From: Catellatospora methionotrophica
GTDB taxonomy: Bacteria > Actinomycetota > Actinomycetes > Mycobacteriales > Micromonosporaceae
Length of the DNA stretch: 64,000 nucleotides
Direction: 5' to 3'
NCBI RefSeq assembly: GCF_011297335.1
Contig: NZ_JAAOTJ010000014.1
Location: 124,001-188,000, forward strand
Below the pieces are notes generated by a model. The model did no database searches and was not told the origin of the DNA. It saw nothing but the letters and a program-made list of their open reading frames with translations. This document shows positions 1-8,304 of the stretch, piece by piece. Position 1 is the stretch's first letter, and the number at the start of each line of letters is the position of its first letter. The position numbers were made by a program, and so were the translations under genes.

Positions 1-655
1 CCTCCACGGCCAGCAGCGACGCCCTAACCAGGCGGCGCCGGGCGGAGCCGCCGCCGGCAAGGGCGGCCAGGGCGGCGTGCAGCGGCGGTTCGGGACGGCA
101 GCCCACCAGGATCGCCGGGGGATACGAAGCGCCGGGCCGCTCGACGAACAGGCCACTGATGTCGAGGCACTCACCCAGGTCCCCGTCATCGTCGGGGCCG
201 GTCAGGTGGAAGCCGATCGCGTCCGGACGTCGGGCCGGTGTGCGGTCGGTATACCCTGAGTCGAGGCGGACCCCGCCCTCCAGGTCGATGTCGACCAGGC
301 CGTCACCGTGCGCAGAGGGACGGCAGCCCAGCACGGTGACGTCGACAAGTTCCTCCATGCAGCTGCACCGGATCGTTGCGCAGTCGCAGCCGGGCGGCGG
401 CGGCCGGTCAGGATCGTGCTTGCTGTCCACTATGACGTTGCCCAGCCAGTACCGATGGTCGTTCCGGTCGATCGCCGCCGCCAGTCGGCCCGTGGGCTGA
501 CAGCCGTGCAGCGTGTATCTCTCGTACGGCAGGGAAGGTGGATCGGCGAAGAGTCCCTGCACGTCAACGCAGTGGGCGACAATGCGGTCCGGGTCGCCTG
601 CGCTGCCGCTGTACTCATCAAGGAGCTGCCAGCGCATCGGCAAAGGCTCGATCAC
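1..655 (-). CDS. Cys-rich hypothetical protein, truncated by the window edge
   Basis: An open frame of 218 codons runs leftward off the edge of the window. It starts at GTG 655; an in-frame TAG at 665-667 lies just upstream, so the start cannot be earlier (ATG at codon 7 is the alternative). Base composition and third positions look coding. The middle of the protein holds a Cys cluster (CDCATIRCSC) that could bind a metal, followed by acidic stretches such as GPDDDGDLGE. I recognise no family, and the C-terminus is missing. The short plus-strand frames across the same bases look like shadows. The next gene to the right, at 860-1243, lies on the same strand about 200 bases upstream. Confidence 0.6.
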   Translation of the reverse strand, partial: MIEPLPMRWQLLDEYSGSAGDPDRIVAHCVDVQGLFADPPSLPYERYTLHGCQPTGRLAAAIDRNDHRYWLGNVIVDSKHDPDRPPPPGCDCATIRCSCMEELVDVTVLGCRPSAHGDGLVDIDLEGGVRLDSGYTDRTPARRPDAIGFHLTGPDDDGDLGECLDISGLFVERPGASYPPAILVGCRPEPPLHAALAALAGGGSARRRLVRASLLAVE

Positions 656-859
656 GACCCGACCCTACGTGACCTGTACGAGCGGCAGCGCATCACCCGT
701 TGACGGGCATGAACGGGAGAGTGGCTCCGCCGTTCAACCCGTGGGCCTGTCCAACCGGTACTTGCTGGTGACAGCGACGACGGAACGGCACAGCATGATG
801 GAGCCGGCGTGATTCGCCGACGGCCGTCGCAACGACGAGGCAGCTGACGACCGAGCCCG

Positions 860-1243
860 TCACGGGCCTCGCTCGGCGAGCGCGGCTCGCCAGGCGGGAG
901 CGACGAAGGGGTCGGCGAAGTACTGCGTTTCGCGCACCACCCGCTCGCCGTCGAATTCCATGATGCTCACCGCGTGTGTGGGTGAGCCGTCGTAGGTGAT
1001 GATGCATTCGCTCACCCACAGGTTTCGACTGCCGGTTATCCGAACGACGGTGAAGTGCCGATCGGCAGGGTGCCCGCCGCGTTGCGCCTGGATCGTGGCT
1101 CGGCCCCGGAATCGTTCTCCCGACTGGGGATAGCTGAGGGTCGCGTCGTCGGCGTAGATGGCGTGCTCCGCATCGGTCTCACCGGACTCCGAGGCCCGCC
1201 AATGTTCCTCGATGGCAGCCCGGATCCGGGCGTCGGCATCCAT
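860..1243 (-). CDS. SnoaL/NTF2-like fold protein
   Basis: A 127-residue protein with the layout of the NTF2-like superfamily: an N-terminal helix (MDADARIRAAIEEHW), an acidic loop (YADDATLSYPQSGE), then strands ending in the typical FDGERVVRETQYFADPF pattern near the C-terminus. Members are small cone-shaped proteins that act as isomerases, hydrolases or ligand binders; the substrate cannot be read from the sequence. The start at 1243 has a good ribosome binding site (GGAAGG, about 5 bases upstream). It stands alone, and the next sequence upstream is the MFS remnant ending at 1378. Family call good, function unknown. Confidence 0.8.
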   Translation of the reverse strand: MDADARIRAAIEEHWRASESGETDAEHAIYADDATLSYPQSGERFRGRATIQAQRGGHPADRHFTVVRITGSRNLWVSECIITYDGSPTHAVSIMEFDGERVVRETQYFADPFVAPAWRAALAERGP

Positions 1244-1377
1244 CGCATCCTTCCCCTCTCCCGAACCTGACGACAGCTTGCCGGGGTCGGAGGTGCCGCG
1301 ACCGTCCCCCGGTTGGTGGTCAGTACGAGCGTAGGCGGTGACAGGTGCGCTGGCCTGCGCATTAGTGTCACGGGCTG

Positions 1378-1600
1378 CTAAGTTGCCAGGGCGTGCGCTC
1401 TCGGCTCGTTGCGCAGACGTACGGCAGTGATCGCCGCGAGACCGATCGCAGTCAGGACGGCGAACCCGGCCAGCGCACCGCGCGGGCCGGCGAGCTGGCT
1501 GGCGGAGCCGAGCCCGATCACCGGGATGGCCAGGCCGCTGTAGCCGGTGATGAACAGGGCGGCCAGCGTACGGGCGCGCCGGTCAACGGGTCGCGTCAGC
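1378..1600 (-). pseudogene. MFS transporter, C-terminal remnant
   Basis: Reading leftward from about 1600 to the TAG at 1378-1380 gives a clean coding frame with no start codon. It encodes the last part of a major facilitator transporter: a cytoplasmic loop (RPVDRRARTLAALF), two hydrophobic segments (around GYSGLAIPVIGLGSAS and GALAGFAVLTAIGLAAI) and a short charged tail. Everything upstream, about ten membrane segments, is missing. The frame stops being MFS-like where a rightward LysR remnant begins. A LysR regulator divergent from an MFS pump is a common pair, so one deletion probably removed both 5' halves and the shared promoter. Not expected to be functional. Confidence 0.7.
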
Positions 1601-1997
1601 CCCCGGCCACGTCCTCGCCGGCCGGGACGGCGTGGAACTGGCCGAACTCATCGATGAGCCGTTCATCGACTTCCCGCCCGGCTGGGGGATGCGCTGGGCC
1701 GTGGACCACGCGTTCAGGGCGGCGGGCCTGCGGCGGCGGATCACCGTACAGATGAACGATCTGTCGACGATCCTCGACCTCGTCCGGCTCGGCCTCGGAG
1801 TCGCCTTCGTCCCGACCTCACTCGCCACCGACTCCGCTGACCTGCGATTCCTGCGAGTACGAAACGATGCGCCGACCTACGAGATCGCACTCGCGGCTGC
1901 CGAACGTCCTCTTGGCGCGGTCGCCCGTCGCTTCCTCCAGACGGCACTGCCGAACGGACATCACCTGGCGCCGCGGGCGGACCACGATCTTGCTTGA
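1593..1997 (+). pseudogene. LysR-family regulator, C-terminal remnant
   Basis: The frame from about 1593 to the stop at 1997 reads as the last 130 or so residues of a LysR effector-binding domain: PGHVLAGRDGVELAELIDEP, then the strand FIDFPPGWGMR, and DLVRLGLGVAFVPTS, the usual signature of the second subdomain. The DNA-binding domain and first subdomain are absent. A GTG at 1632 could give a 121-residue product, but it would lack the HTH and have no purpose I can see. The 5' end abuts the MFS remnant that runs the other way, consistent with a single deletion across a divergent promoter. Confidence 0.75.
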
Positions 1998-2066
1998 TCG
2001 TATCGGCGAGCGTCTACTCGCAGCGCCGGAGAGGTGACCGTGGACCCTGGGCCGCCAGGGCCGGTC

Positions 2067-3017
2067 TCAACGCGTCGCAGCGGCGATCATGTCAGAGGAG
2101 ACCCGCCAGAGTCGGGCGGCTGCCACGGGGTCGAGTGCGTACCCGGCCACTCCGCGGCGTACCCCCGGCTGGTGCGGCCCAGCCTCCTGGCAGTCTTCGA
2201 AGTAGCGTCCGCTGACGCTGTTCACCAGCGGAGATCCGGCGAGCAGGACCGACGTCGCGGCACCCTGCTCGATGTTCTTCCAGGACACGTCGGTGCTGGC
2301 CGGATCGAACGACGCAGGGGCGTTCGCGATGTCACCGATGTGACGGCCCAGGTTCGTGCCGATGATCCGGCCGGGGTTCAGCGCGTTCGCCGTGATTCCG
2401 TCGGCTGCCCACTGTTTGGCGGCCTCGACGGCGAACAGGATGTTGGCCGTCTTCGACTGCCCGTATGCCAACCAGGGGTCGTAGGGCCGGTGGTCGAAGT
2501 TGATGTCGTCGAAGTCGACATCGCTGTTGACGTGTCCGACCGAGCTGACCGCCACGATCCGGGCGCCGCCAGCGGCTGCCAGGGCATCGTGCAAGCCGAC
2601 CGCCAGGGCGAAGTGGCCGAGGTGGTTGGTCGCGAACTGCGCCTCCCATCCCTGCGGTGTCCGCGACAGCGGGGGAGCCATGATCCCGGCGTTGTTGACC
2701 AGCATGTGCAGCGGTCCGGTCCAGGCCGACACGAACGCGGCCACCGATCCCTGGTCCGCCAAGTCCAATGGCGAAACCAGGACCTGCCTGTTGCCTGTCG
2801 CCGCGGTCAGGTCCCGGGCAACCCGTTCGCCGGCCGCCACGTCGCGCACCGCGAGGGTGACCGCCGCACCGGCATCGGCAAGCGCGCGGGCGGTTTCGAC
2901 GCCGAGGCCGGACGATCCGCCAGTCACGATCGCCCGATGGCCGGTCAGGTCGACGCCGGCGATGACTTCGGCTGCTGTCGACGTGGCCCCGAACGGTGTG
3001 GTGATGTGGTCGCTCAT
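2067..3017 (-). CDS. Short-chain dehydrogenase/reductase
   Basis: A 316-residue classical-type SDR, close to the retinol dehydrogenase/WWOX-like group in length and motif spacing. Residues 32-39 are TGGSSGLG, the nucleotide-binding turn; NNAG sits near residue 108; VSSVGH supplies the catalytic Ser; and YGQSK near residue 184 carries the catalytic Tyr and Lys. Arg in AVRD after the second strand suggests NADP. The substrate is not readable. The start at 3017 follows AGGAGGA at a spacing of 6. Upstream lies a near-perfect palindrome with a second related site, so a TetR-type repressor probably controls it. No TetR gene is adjacent. Confidence 0.9.
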   Translation of the reverse strand: MSDHITTPFGATSTAAEVIAGVDLTGHRAIVTGGSSGLGVETARALADAGAAVTLAVRDVAAGERVARDLTAATGNRQVLVSPLDLADQGSVAAFVSAWTGPLHMLVNNAGIMAPPLSRTPQGWEAQFATNHLGHFALAVGLHDALAAAGGARIVAVSSVGHVNSDVDFDDINFDHRPYDPWLAYGQSKTANILFAVEAAKQWAADGITANALNPGRIIGTNLGRHIGDIANAPASFDPASTDVSWKNIEQGAATSVLLAGSPLVNSVSGRYFEDCQEAGPHQPGVRRGVAGYALDPVAAARLWRVSSDMIAAATR

Positions 3018-3069
3018 ACGTATTCCTCCTGCTGGATGGGTGTGCCGGGCGGCACCGTCAGGAAGTAGG

Positions 3070-3115
3070 CGGATCCGGCTCCGTTACGTGATACTAAGCG
3101 GAGTCGACTCCGTTT
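3070..3115. promoter_or_regulatory. Palindromic operator upstream of the SDR gene (TetR type)
   Basis: Bases 3099-3112 form a perfect 14-base palindrome, CGGAGTCGACTCCG, which extends to AAGCGGAGT/ACTCCGTTT with one mismatch. A related half-conserved site, CGGATCCGGCTCCGTT, lies at 3070-3085. GGAGT-ACTCC palindromes of this kind are typical operators of TetR-family repressors of oxidoreductase genes. The position, 55-100 bases upstream of the SDR start, fits a promoter. That it is an operator is an inference; the repressor is not in the neighbourhood. Confidence 0.6.
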
Positions 3116-3277
3116 AACGATAGATCCAGGTCACATACGCCGACATGATGAGGAGAGCTCTTGGCTGCTGCAACCGGGCGTGGCTGTACCGGGGGACTGA
3201 GCGTGTGAGAAGGAGGTTCGCCAAGTCATTCGGTCGCATATGGTGAATTTTGTCCGCCACCTGACCTGGGAGTGCCG

Positions 3278-3622
3278 ATGAGCAACAGCAGCGGGTACGA
3301 CGGTCCGCTCGACCCCGAGGAACGCGCGCGCCGGATGCGCGAGCAGGCGTCCGCGAAGGGCAACGAGTACGGAAGAGACGTGACGGGCACCGGTGACCAG
3401 GTCCGGCGGACTCCGGTCACGCCCCCTGCCAAGCAGGGTCTGCCGCGTTGGCTGCTTCCACTGATCCTGGCGCTGGTCGTGCTGGGGCTGCTGTGGTGGC
3501 TGCTGGCCTCATGTGGCAACAACAGCCCGGCACCAGCTCCGACGCCTTCTCCGACCATGGTGCCCTCGCCGACCTTGGTCCCGTCACCATCGCTGGTTCC
3601 GTCACCGTCGGTCACGCCTTAA
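3278..3622 (+). CDS. Small single-pass membrane protein with Pro/Ser tail
   Basis: A 114-residue protein. An N-terminal soluble stretch, charged and rich in Arg and Glu (residues 1-50), is followed by one membrane segment (WLLPLILALVVLGLLWWLLA) and an extracellular-type tail made of PSP(T/S)xVPSP repeats. ATG at 3278 is preferred over GTG at 3272 because TGGGAG lies 5 bases upstream. Proteins of this plan are common in actinomycetes and have no assigned function. The Pro/Ser repeat tail looks like a wall-spanning stalk. No operon partner is visible. Confidence 0.75.
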   Translation: MSNSSGYDGPLDPEERARRMREQASAKGNEYGRDVTGTGDQVRRTPVTPPAKQGLPRWLLPLILALVVLGLLWWLLASCGNNSPAPAPTPSPTMVPSPTLVPSPSLVPSPSVTP

Positions 3623-3930
3623 TCGATCGCCGTGCACGGCAGAACGGGCGCACCGGTCCCGCCGAGCGGGGCCGCGAATGATGGGGCTGTGGGTCAACCG
3701 CCCGGGTGGTTGCGAGCTCTGAACTGCGCTGTGGGTGGTGGTGGTTCGGGATCGACGCAGTCGTGAACCAAGATCGGGAACCAGGGGTTTCGACGCCGGG
3801 AAAGCCACGCTGAGCAGCGGCGATATCGGATCCGCTATCGCGCCAGACGAACTTGATGTTGGACACGGGCGCGGCTGTCGGCAAATCTGATCATGTGTCC
3901 CACCTAGCCACTGAAGATCAGGTAAGACAA
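3623..3930. other. Intergenic, no gene seen
   Basis: About 300 bases without a convincing coding frame on either strand. The first leftward frames are antisense to the small membrane protein. The segment presumably holds the promoter of the two-gene membrane-protein operon that follows, but I see no clear -10/-35 pair. Confidence 0.4.
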
Positions 3931-4227
3931 GTGCGGCAAGCCGGCCCATCGACGTCGTTGGCGGTCCGGATGGTCCTCGGCTGGGCGGCCATGCTGCCCT
4001 GCGCGTACTTGTTGGCGCTGCTGTCGCTGCCGGCCAGCCCGGAGATGTCACTGCTGGCGTTCGTGATCGGGTTCACCTACGTGCTGCCGGCAAGCTTCGC
4101 CGTGCTGGTGGTCGGGGTGCTCATCACCATGGCGCTACGCCACTGGACTGCTTCGGGCCTGTGGCTCGGAGTCACCAGCTCATGGCTGGCCACGGCAATC
4201 GTGGCCATCGGAGTGTGGCTGCTGTGA
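3931..4227 (+). CDS. Three-segment membrane protein of unknown function
   Basis: From GTG 3931 the product is about 98 residues with three hydrophobic segments (around MVLGWAAMLPCAYLLALLSL, MSLLAFVIGFTYVLPASFAV and the C-terminal VTSSWLATAIVAIGVWLL). GTG 3931 is chosen because AGG lies 8 bases upstream. The frame also opens earlier (TTG/ATG at 3853-3858, 124 residues) but without a ribosome binding site. The stop overlaps the GTG start of the next gene, so the two are translationally coupled. I recognise no family. Confidence 0.6.
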   Translation: MRQAGPSTSLAVRMVLGWAAMLPCAYLLALLSLPASPEMSLLAFVIGFTYVLPASFAVLVVGVLITMALRHWTASGLWLGVTSSWLATAIVAIGVWLL

Positions 4228-4583
4228 GAGCGTTGTTCTACATCTGGTTCTACGGCGTGCCGCTGATCCTGCTGCCCGCCGTCGCCCGCTACCTCGATGA
4301 CCGCGGCAACCTGCAGCCGCCCCACGGGCCGGCGGGCCCGATCATGCTCGCCATCGCGCTGACCGGCGCAGTCGCCCTGCCGGTAATCGGCCTCGTGCTC
4401 GCCAGGCGGCGCGGTGATCGACAGTGGACGGCCCACCACTGCGCCGCGGCGGCGATAGGCCTCGGGCTCACTGCGGTCGTCGCCCTGGCCACCACGGCGG
4501 CACCTCGCAGCCACGCGCCCGTCGAGCCTGCGCAGCCGCATTGTCAGGCGGTCAGCGGAGGCCGCGGATGTCCAGGCGGCTGA
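4224..4583 (+). CDS. Small membrane protein coupled to the upstream gene
   Basis: About 119 residues from GTG 4224, which overlaps the upstream TGA as GTGA. There are three hydrophobic stretches (ALFYIWFYGVPLILLPAV, IMLAIALTGAVALPVIGLVL and AAAAIGLGLTAVVALATTA) and a short polar tail with two Cys. An earlier in-frame GTG would put 20 odd residues inside the previous gene and is unlikely. With the preceding gene it forms a two-gene membrane unit of unknown function. The 157 bases after it, up to 4740, hold no gene I can support. Confidence 0.6.
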   Translation: MRALFYIWFYGVPLILLPAVARYLDDRGNLQPPHGPAGPIMLAIALTGAVALPVIGLVLARRRGDRQWTAHHCAAAAIGLGLTAVVALATTAAPRSHAPVEPAQPHCQAVSGGRGCPGG

Positions 4584-4740
4584 GGAAGCCCTCCTCCGCC
4601 GCTTGCCGCCTGGACCGTCGCGTCGGACCTGATCGCCGCCGGGGCGGGCGCCCGCTGACCAGGGCCGGTTTCATCGGGCGCGGCGACCACGGCACACTGG
4701 TGCGGTTCACGTCCTGCCGGTGACCGCACCTGAGCGGTGC

Positions 4741-5382
4741 TCAGCGTGTGGAGTCGGCGACCACCTCTAGGCCGCGGGCTGCTACCACCTGCGCGCTGCC
4801 GTCAGCCAGCCGATAGCACAGACCCACGACCGCGGTACGGCCGGTTTCGACCCGCTCTGCCAGCACCCGCGAGCGGTCCAGAAGCAGCTCGACCGTATGC
4901 CTGACATGCTCGGCCAGGATCTCGTCGGGCTCCACGAGCCCGGCCGCCCGTGCGGCGAGCACGCTGGGTGTCACCCGCTCGACGACGTCGCGAACATATC
5001 CAGCAGGGGGCATCCCGCTCTCCAGCGCGGCGCACGCCGCCGCCACCGCGCCGCAAGAGTCGTGGCCGAGGACCAGCACCAGCGGGCAGTCGAGCACGTC
5101 CGCCCCGTACTCGATGCTGCCCAGCACCTCCGGGCCCATCACGTGCCCGGCTGTGCGGACCACGAACAGATCACCGAGACCACGATCAAAAATGATCTCT
5201 GCTGCCAGCCGGGAGTCTGAGCATCCGAACACCACAGCGAACGGGCGCTGGCCGGGCGCGATCTCGGTACGGCGGGCGGCGTCCTGGTTCGGATGCTCTG
5301 GGGCGCCGACAACGAAGCGGTGGTTGCCTGCCAGCAGCAGTTCGAAGGCTTGCTCAGGAGTCGGGGGCGCAACGTGAACCAT
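4741..5382 (-). CDS. Beta-class carbonic anhydrase
   Basis: A 213-residue enzyme that interconverts CO2 and bicarbonate in the cytoplasm. The zinc site is clear: C54 and the D56/R58 dyad in CSDSR, then H107 and C110 in HDSCG. The region after GCSDSR matches the usual GD(L)FVVRTAG strand, and the length is normal for the bacterial family. The last 60 residues (LCYRLADGSAQVV) are also typical. It is a single gene, convergent with the membrane pair to its left and divergent from nothing obvious. No signal peptide, so cytosolic. Confidence 0.93.
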   Translation of the reverse strand: MVHVAPPTPEQAFELLLAGNHRFVVGAPEHPNQDAARRTEIAPGQRPFAVVFGCSDSRLAAEIIFDRGLGDLFVVRTAGHVMGPEVLGSIEYGADVLDCPLVLVLGHDSCGAVAAACAALESGMPPAGYVRDVVERVTPSVLAARAAGLVEPDEILAEHVRHTVELLLDRSRVLAERVETGRTAVVGLCYRLADGSAQVVAARGLEVVADSTR

Positions 5383-5503
5383 GATCGCAGCCTAGTGGAG
5401 CATTCTCGCGCCTCGGAAGCTGAGGCCGGGACGCAAGCCGCTATGGCCTGATCGTCCCGGGCCGGTGTGCACTCAACCGGTCAGCCATCAGCCGCAACTG
5501 GAT

Positions 5504-6460
5504 CTACACCCCAACCGGCCAGCCGGCCACCAGGCGGATGCTGAAGCCTTCTGCGCTGCGGCGCAGAGAGACGTACGCGCACATCTGGTGGGCCAGCCAC
5601 AGCCCCAGCCCGCCAGGGGCGGCCGCGGGCACCAGGCCGGCCACGACGTTGGCTGGGCCGGGCCCGTGGTCGAAGACTGTGACCACGATCCGGCCGGGTA
5701 CGGCCCATGCCCGCAGCAGCACCGGAGCGCGACCGTGTACCAATGCGTTGGTGACCGCTTCACTGGTGCTCAGCAGCAGGCCGTTCAGATCGTCGGTGGA
5801 CAGCCGTGCCACTGGTTGCAGGGCGGTGACCGCCTGACGGGCCTGGTGAGGCTGTGGGTTGGCGACCTCGACCATGGGCGGCTCGGCTTCCAGCGGCTCG
5901 ACCCAGGCCATCACCGCATCGGCCAGGAAATCTGCGGGCTGTTGGTAGGTGCCGCAACGCTCGCGGGTGCCGTCGGACGCGACGATGTGGGGGTGCGTGC
6001 GTCGTGCGTCACGGAGGACCTGGTCAGGGGTTATGCGCAGGTCGTAGGGGCATAGTCCGTACATCGGGTAGTCGTTGTAGACGTCGTTGACGGCGGCCTC
6101 GTAGCGGGCCCACCACTCCCACGGGACCCCGGTGCCCGGATGCGGCACCTCGCTGGCGATACGGATCTGCGTCGCGCCGTCTGCCACATACCCTGCCAGC
6201 ATCTGCCGGTGTCGGTGGATCGCCACAGCCGGCCGTGAGTAGTGCGGGTCGCCGTCGATGAACTCCACGCCGCTGTTCGGGCCCACCGCATCGCGGAGCA
6301 ATCGCTGGTTGTGTGCGGTGAAAAGGGAAACCGTCGGTTCGCCCGCAGCTACACCTTGCCGCAGGAACGGCAGAACGACTGCGAGGAACTGCTCGTCGGA
6401 GTCGTAGAACGTGGCCTCATGGAAGACGCCCACGTGCCCGTTGGGAACACCTGATCTCAC
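5504..6460 (-). CDS. MEDS-domain protein with RsbW-like ATPase domain
   Basis: A 318-residue protein from GTG 6460, which overlaps the stop of the upstream gene as GTGA. Residues 1-170 are a MEDS (DcmR-like sensory) domain: HEATFYDSDEQFLAVVLPFL, then GLCPYDL. Residues 200-318 are a HATPase_c domain of the anti-sigma kinase type: N-box SEAVTNALVHG, G1 box DHGPGP, G2 box GGLGLWLA. Such proteins sense a signal through MEDS and bind or phosphorylate a STAS partner; here the partner is probably the MEDS-STAS protein encoded just upstream. A longer form starting at 6577 would overlap that gene by 120 bases and is unlikely. Confidence 0.88.
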   Translation of the reverse strand: MRSGVPNGHVGVFHEATFYDSDEQFLAVVLPFLRQGVAAGEPTVSLFTAHNQRLLRDAVGPNSGVEFIDGDPHYSRPAVAIHRHRQMLAGYVADGATQIRIASEVPHPGTGVPWEWWARYEAAVNDVYNDYPMYGLCPYDLRITPDQVLRDARRTHPHIVASDGTRERCGTYQQPADFLADAVMAWVEPLEAEPPMVEVANPQPHQARQAVTALQPVARLSTDDLNGLLLSTSEAVTNALVHGRAPVLLRAWAVPGRIVVTVFDHGPGPANVVAGLVPAAAPGGLGLWLAHQMCAYVSLRRSAEGFSIRLVAGWPVGV

Positions 6461-7308
6461 GACATCACCACCCGCACGTCGGGCAGGTGCAGCAACTCCA
6501 GAAGCAGCCGGGTGGAGCTGTCGGCGGCAAGATGCAGCACGGTTGCCGCGCCCTTGCCGCGGATGTGCTCGACGCACTCGAGCAGGCCTTGATGGTCTAT
6601 GAAGCTCAGTTCCCGCGCGTCAATGATCACCTCACCGCCGACGGGTGTCAGGTCGACCCGGGTCAATGCGGAGTGCAACAGGCTGCGGCCGTAGAAGTCG
6701 ACCTCACCGGCCAGCACGGCGGAGATACCGGCCTGGGCCGTGGAGAACAGCCGCAGGGGAGTCGATCCGTTACTGGCCAGCGGATGCAGGCAGGCCAACT
6801 CGGCGATGGTCGTGGCGTTCAACCGGCCCCGGTGAAAGCCGCACATGCCGGTCAGCGGGTGGCGGGCCATGTGCGTGTCGATCAGGTGCTCGTAGCGCGC
6901 GAAGGAGGCAGCCCTGCCGGGGTCGCGTACCAGCGAGGTGACATCAGCGGCGACCCGTAGACCGGTGTAGCCGTCGGCGACCGCCTGTTGACATGCCCGT
7001 ACGAAGGCCCGTGCCGGTGCGGCGGGATCAGCCGGCAGCTCGGCTTCGTAGATGGCCAGGTCCTGTACGTCGGCGGCGCCGCGGCGCCGCGCGGACCCGA
7101 ATCCGTCGATATGGTCGAGTTCGGTTTTCCGAGCCGCGTCTTCCAGGTAGAGAACCTGCTGGCCAGCGGCGAGGCCTTCGATCAGGAACCGCGCGGACAG
7201 CTGCCGGAACTCCTCAGGTGTGTCGAACACCCAGCAGATGTGATCATGGCAGACTGAGCCGTCGACGGTGTCGACGAAACCCGAGCGGCGCACGGGCCAA
7301 GTTATCAC
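6457..7308 (-). CDS. MEDS-domain protein with STAS domain
   Basis: A 283-residue protein. Residues 20-180 form a MEDS domain (HICWVFDTPEEF near the start, GMCGFHRG near residue 160) and residues 190-283 a STAS domain of the anti-sigma-factor antagonist type. The usual phosphoacceptor motif FIDSSGL reads FIDHQGL, so the Ser normally phosphorylated by an RsbW-like kinase is absent. The protein may therefore be locked in one state or act only through binding. It is coupled by a GTGA overlap to the MEDS-ATPase gene downstream, which strongly suggests that the two proteins interact. The GTG start at 7308 has no clear ribosome binding site. Confidence 0.85.
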   Translation of the reverse strand: MITWPVRRSGFVDTVDGSVCHDHICWVFDTPEEFRQLSARFLIEGLAAGQQVLYLEDAARKTELDHIDGFGSARRRGAADVQDLAIYEAELPADPAAPARAFVRACQQAVADGYTGLRVAADVTSLVRDPGRAASFARYEHLIDTHMARHPLTGMCGFHRGRLNATTIAELACLHPLASNGSTPLRLFSTAQAGISAVLAGEVDFYGRSLLHSALTRVDLTPVGGEVIIDARELSFIDHQGLLECVEHIRGKGAATVLHLAADSSTRLLLELLHLPDVRVVMS

Positions 7309-7518
7309 GAGTGGGCAAGAAGGTCGGACACTCGGGCGGGTCGCCTCCCACGAGCCGACGCGCCCTCATCAGTACAACCTCTTCGCCTGGCACGATGGAC
7401 TCGAGCTGGCGCACCGGGCACATCTGCTCACGCAGACCGTCGCCCCGCGCCAACCGGCGCGAGCCTCCGTCAGAGAGCCTCACGGTCGGGTTCCGCCCGC
7501 CCGCAGCCGCCTGGCCGG

Positions 7519-8106
7519 TCAGTGTGGGTCGTCGCCCCCGGGGGCGTCCTCAAGTGGGTACGGCGGCGGGGGAGTGCGGCCGAGGAGCACGGCCAGTGAG
7601 GCGAACAGGCCCGTGTCCCGCTCGCCGACGAGTTCCCAGGCCCGGGCCACCCCGACGATCAAGGATGTGACCAGGGTGTATCCGATGAGGTGCAGGGGCG
7701 TGGCGGTGCGTGCGCCTGCGATGGCCGCGAGCCCCGCCGCCAGCTCGACTCCGAAGATCGCCATGAGGAGGACGATCAGCCCGACCTGACGTGACCACTG
7801 TCCGGCTGTGCGCAGTACGGCGCGCATCGACTTGACGCCGGCCGCGCAGAACAGGATGCCGATCACGCCGAGCACCACGGCCGGATGGCCGAGGTTGGTG
7901 CCGGGCACCAGCCCGTAGAGCGAGACGGCCAGCGCGTTGGTGAAGGCGATCAGTGCGGCCCCGGCCCGGACCTGGCGGACGAGGCGTGCCAGGGGGCCGG
8001 GGGGCGCGGAGGGCGACACCGACAACGCGACGAACAGCAGACCCGTCAGGGCACCCGCGGTCGCTGCGAGCGCTGCCAGGAAGTCCCGCATGCCCGCATC
8101 GACCAC
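7519..8106 (-). CDS. Multi-pass membrane protein
   Basis: A 195-residue protein with about five hydrophobic segments: FLAALAATAGALTGLLFVAL, AALIAFTNALAVSLYGLV, PAVVLGVIGILFCAAGV, VGLIVLLMAIFGVELAAGLA and LIGYTLVTSLIVGVA. It ends in a Pro-rich acidic tail. The start at 8106 has an alternative ATG five codons in. No catalytic motif is visible and I do not recognise the family; similar small integral membrane proteins are common in actinomycetes. The 210 bases between it and the MEDS-STAS gene, and the 198 bases up to the DeoR gene, contain nothing I can support. Confidence 0.7.
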   Translation of the reverse strand: MVDAGMRDFLAALAATAGALTGLLFVALSVSPSAPPGPLARLVRQVRAGAALIAFTNALAVSLYGLVPGTNLGHPAVVLGVIGILFCAAGVKSMRAVLRTAGQWSRQVGLIVLLMAIFGVELAAGLAAIAGARTATPLHLIGYTLVTSLIVGVARAWELVGERDTGLFASLAVLLGRTPPPPYPLEDAPGGDDPH

Positions 8107-8304
8107 CAGCTCACTTTATGCCGCGGGTCGCGTGGCTCAGGCCGGTTCGGTTCCGATGGTCGGGGTGGGACCGGGCCGACTCCTCGCGCGCGTACGCCAT
8201 CAGCACGCCACGCGTGGCGCAGGCGGCGTCGGCGAGGGCGCGGTGGACCACAGGGGAGCGAGCCCAGGTAGCGCCCCGAGCTGCGCGCCTGCCTTCGGCG
8301 CGGG

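Noticed and set aside
7309-7518. Short leftward and rightward frames upstream of the MEDS-STAS gene
   Set aside because: No ribosome binding site, Arg-rich translation, no similarity to known families.
8107-8304. Possible gene remnant between the membrane protein and the DeoR gene
   Set aside because: The leftward frame (WARSPVVHRALADAACAT) looks coding in composition, but I could not tie it to any family and it has no start or clear boundaries.
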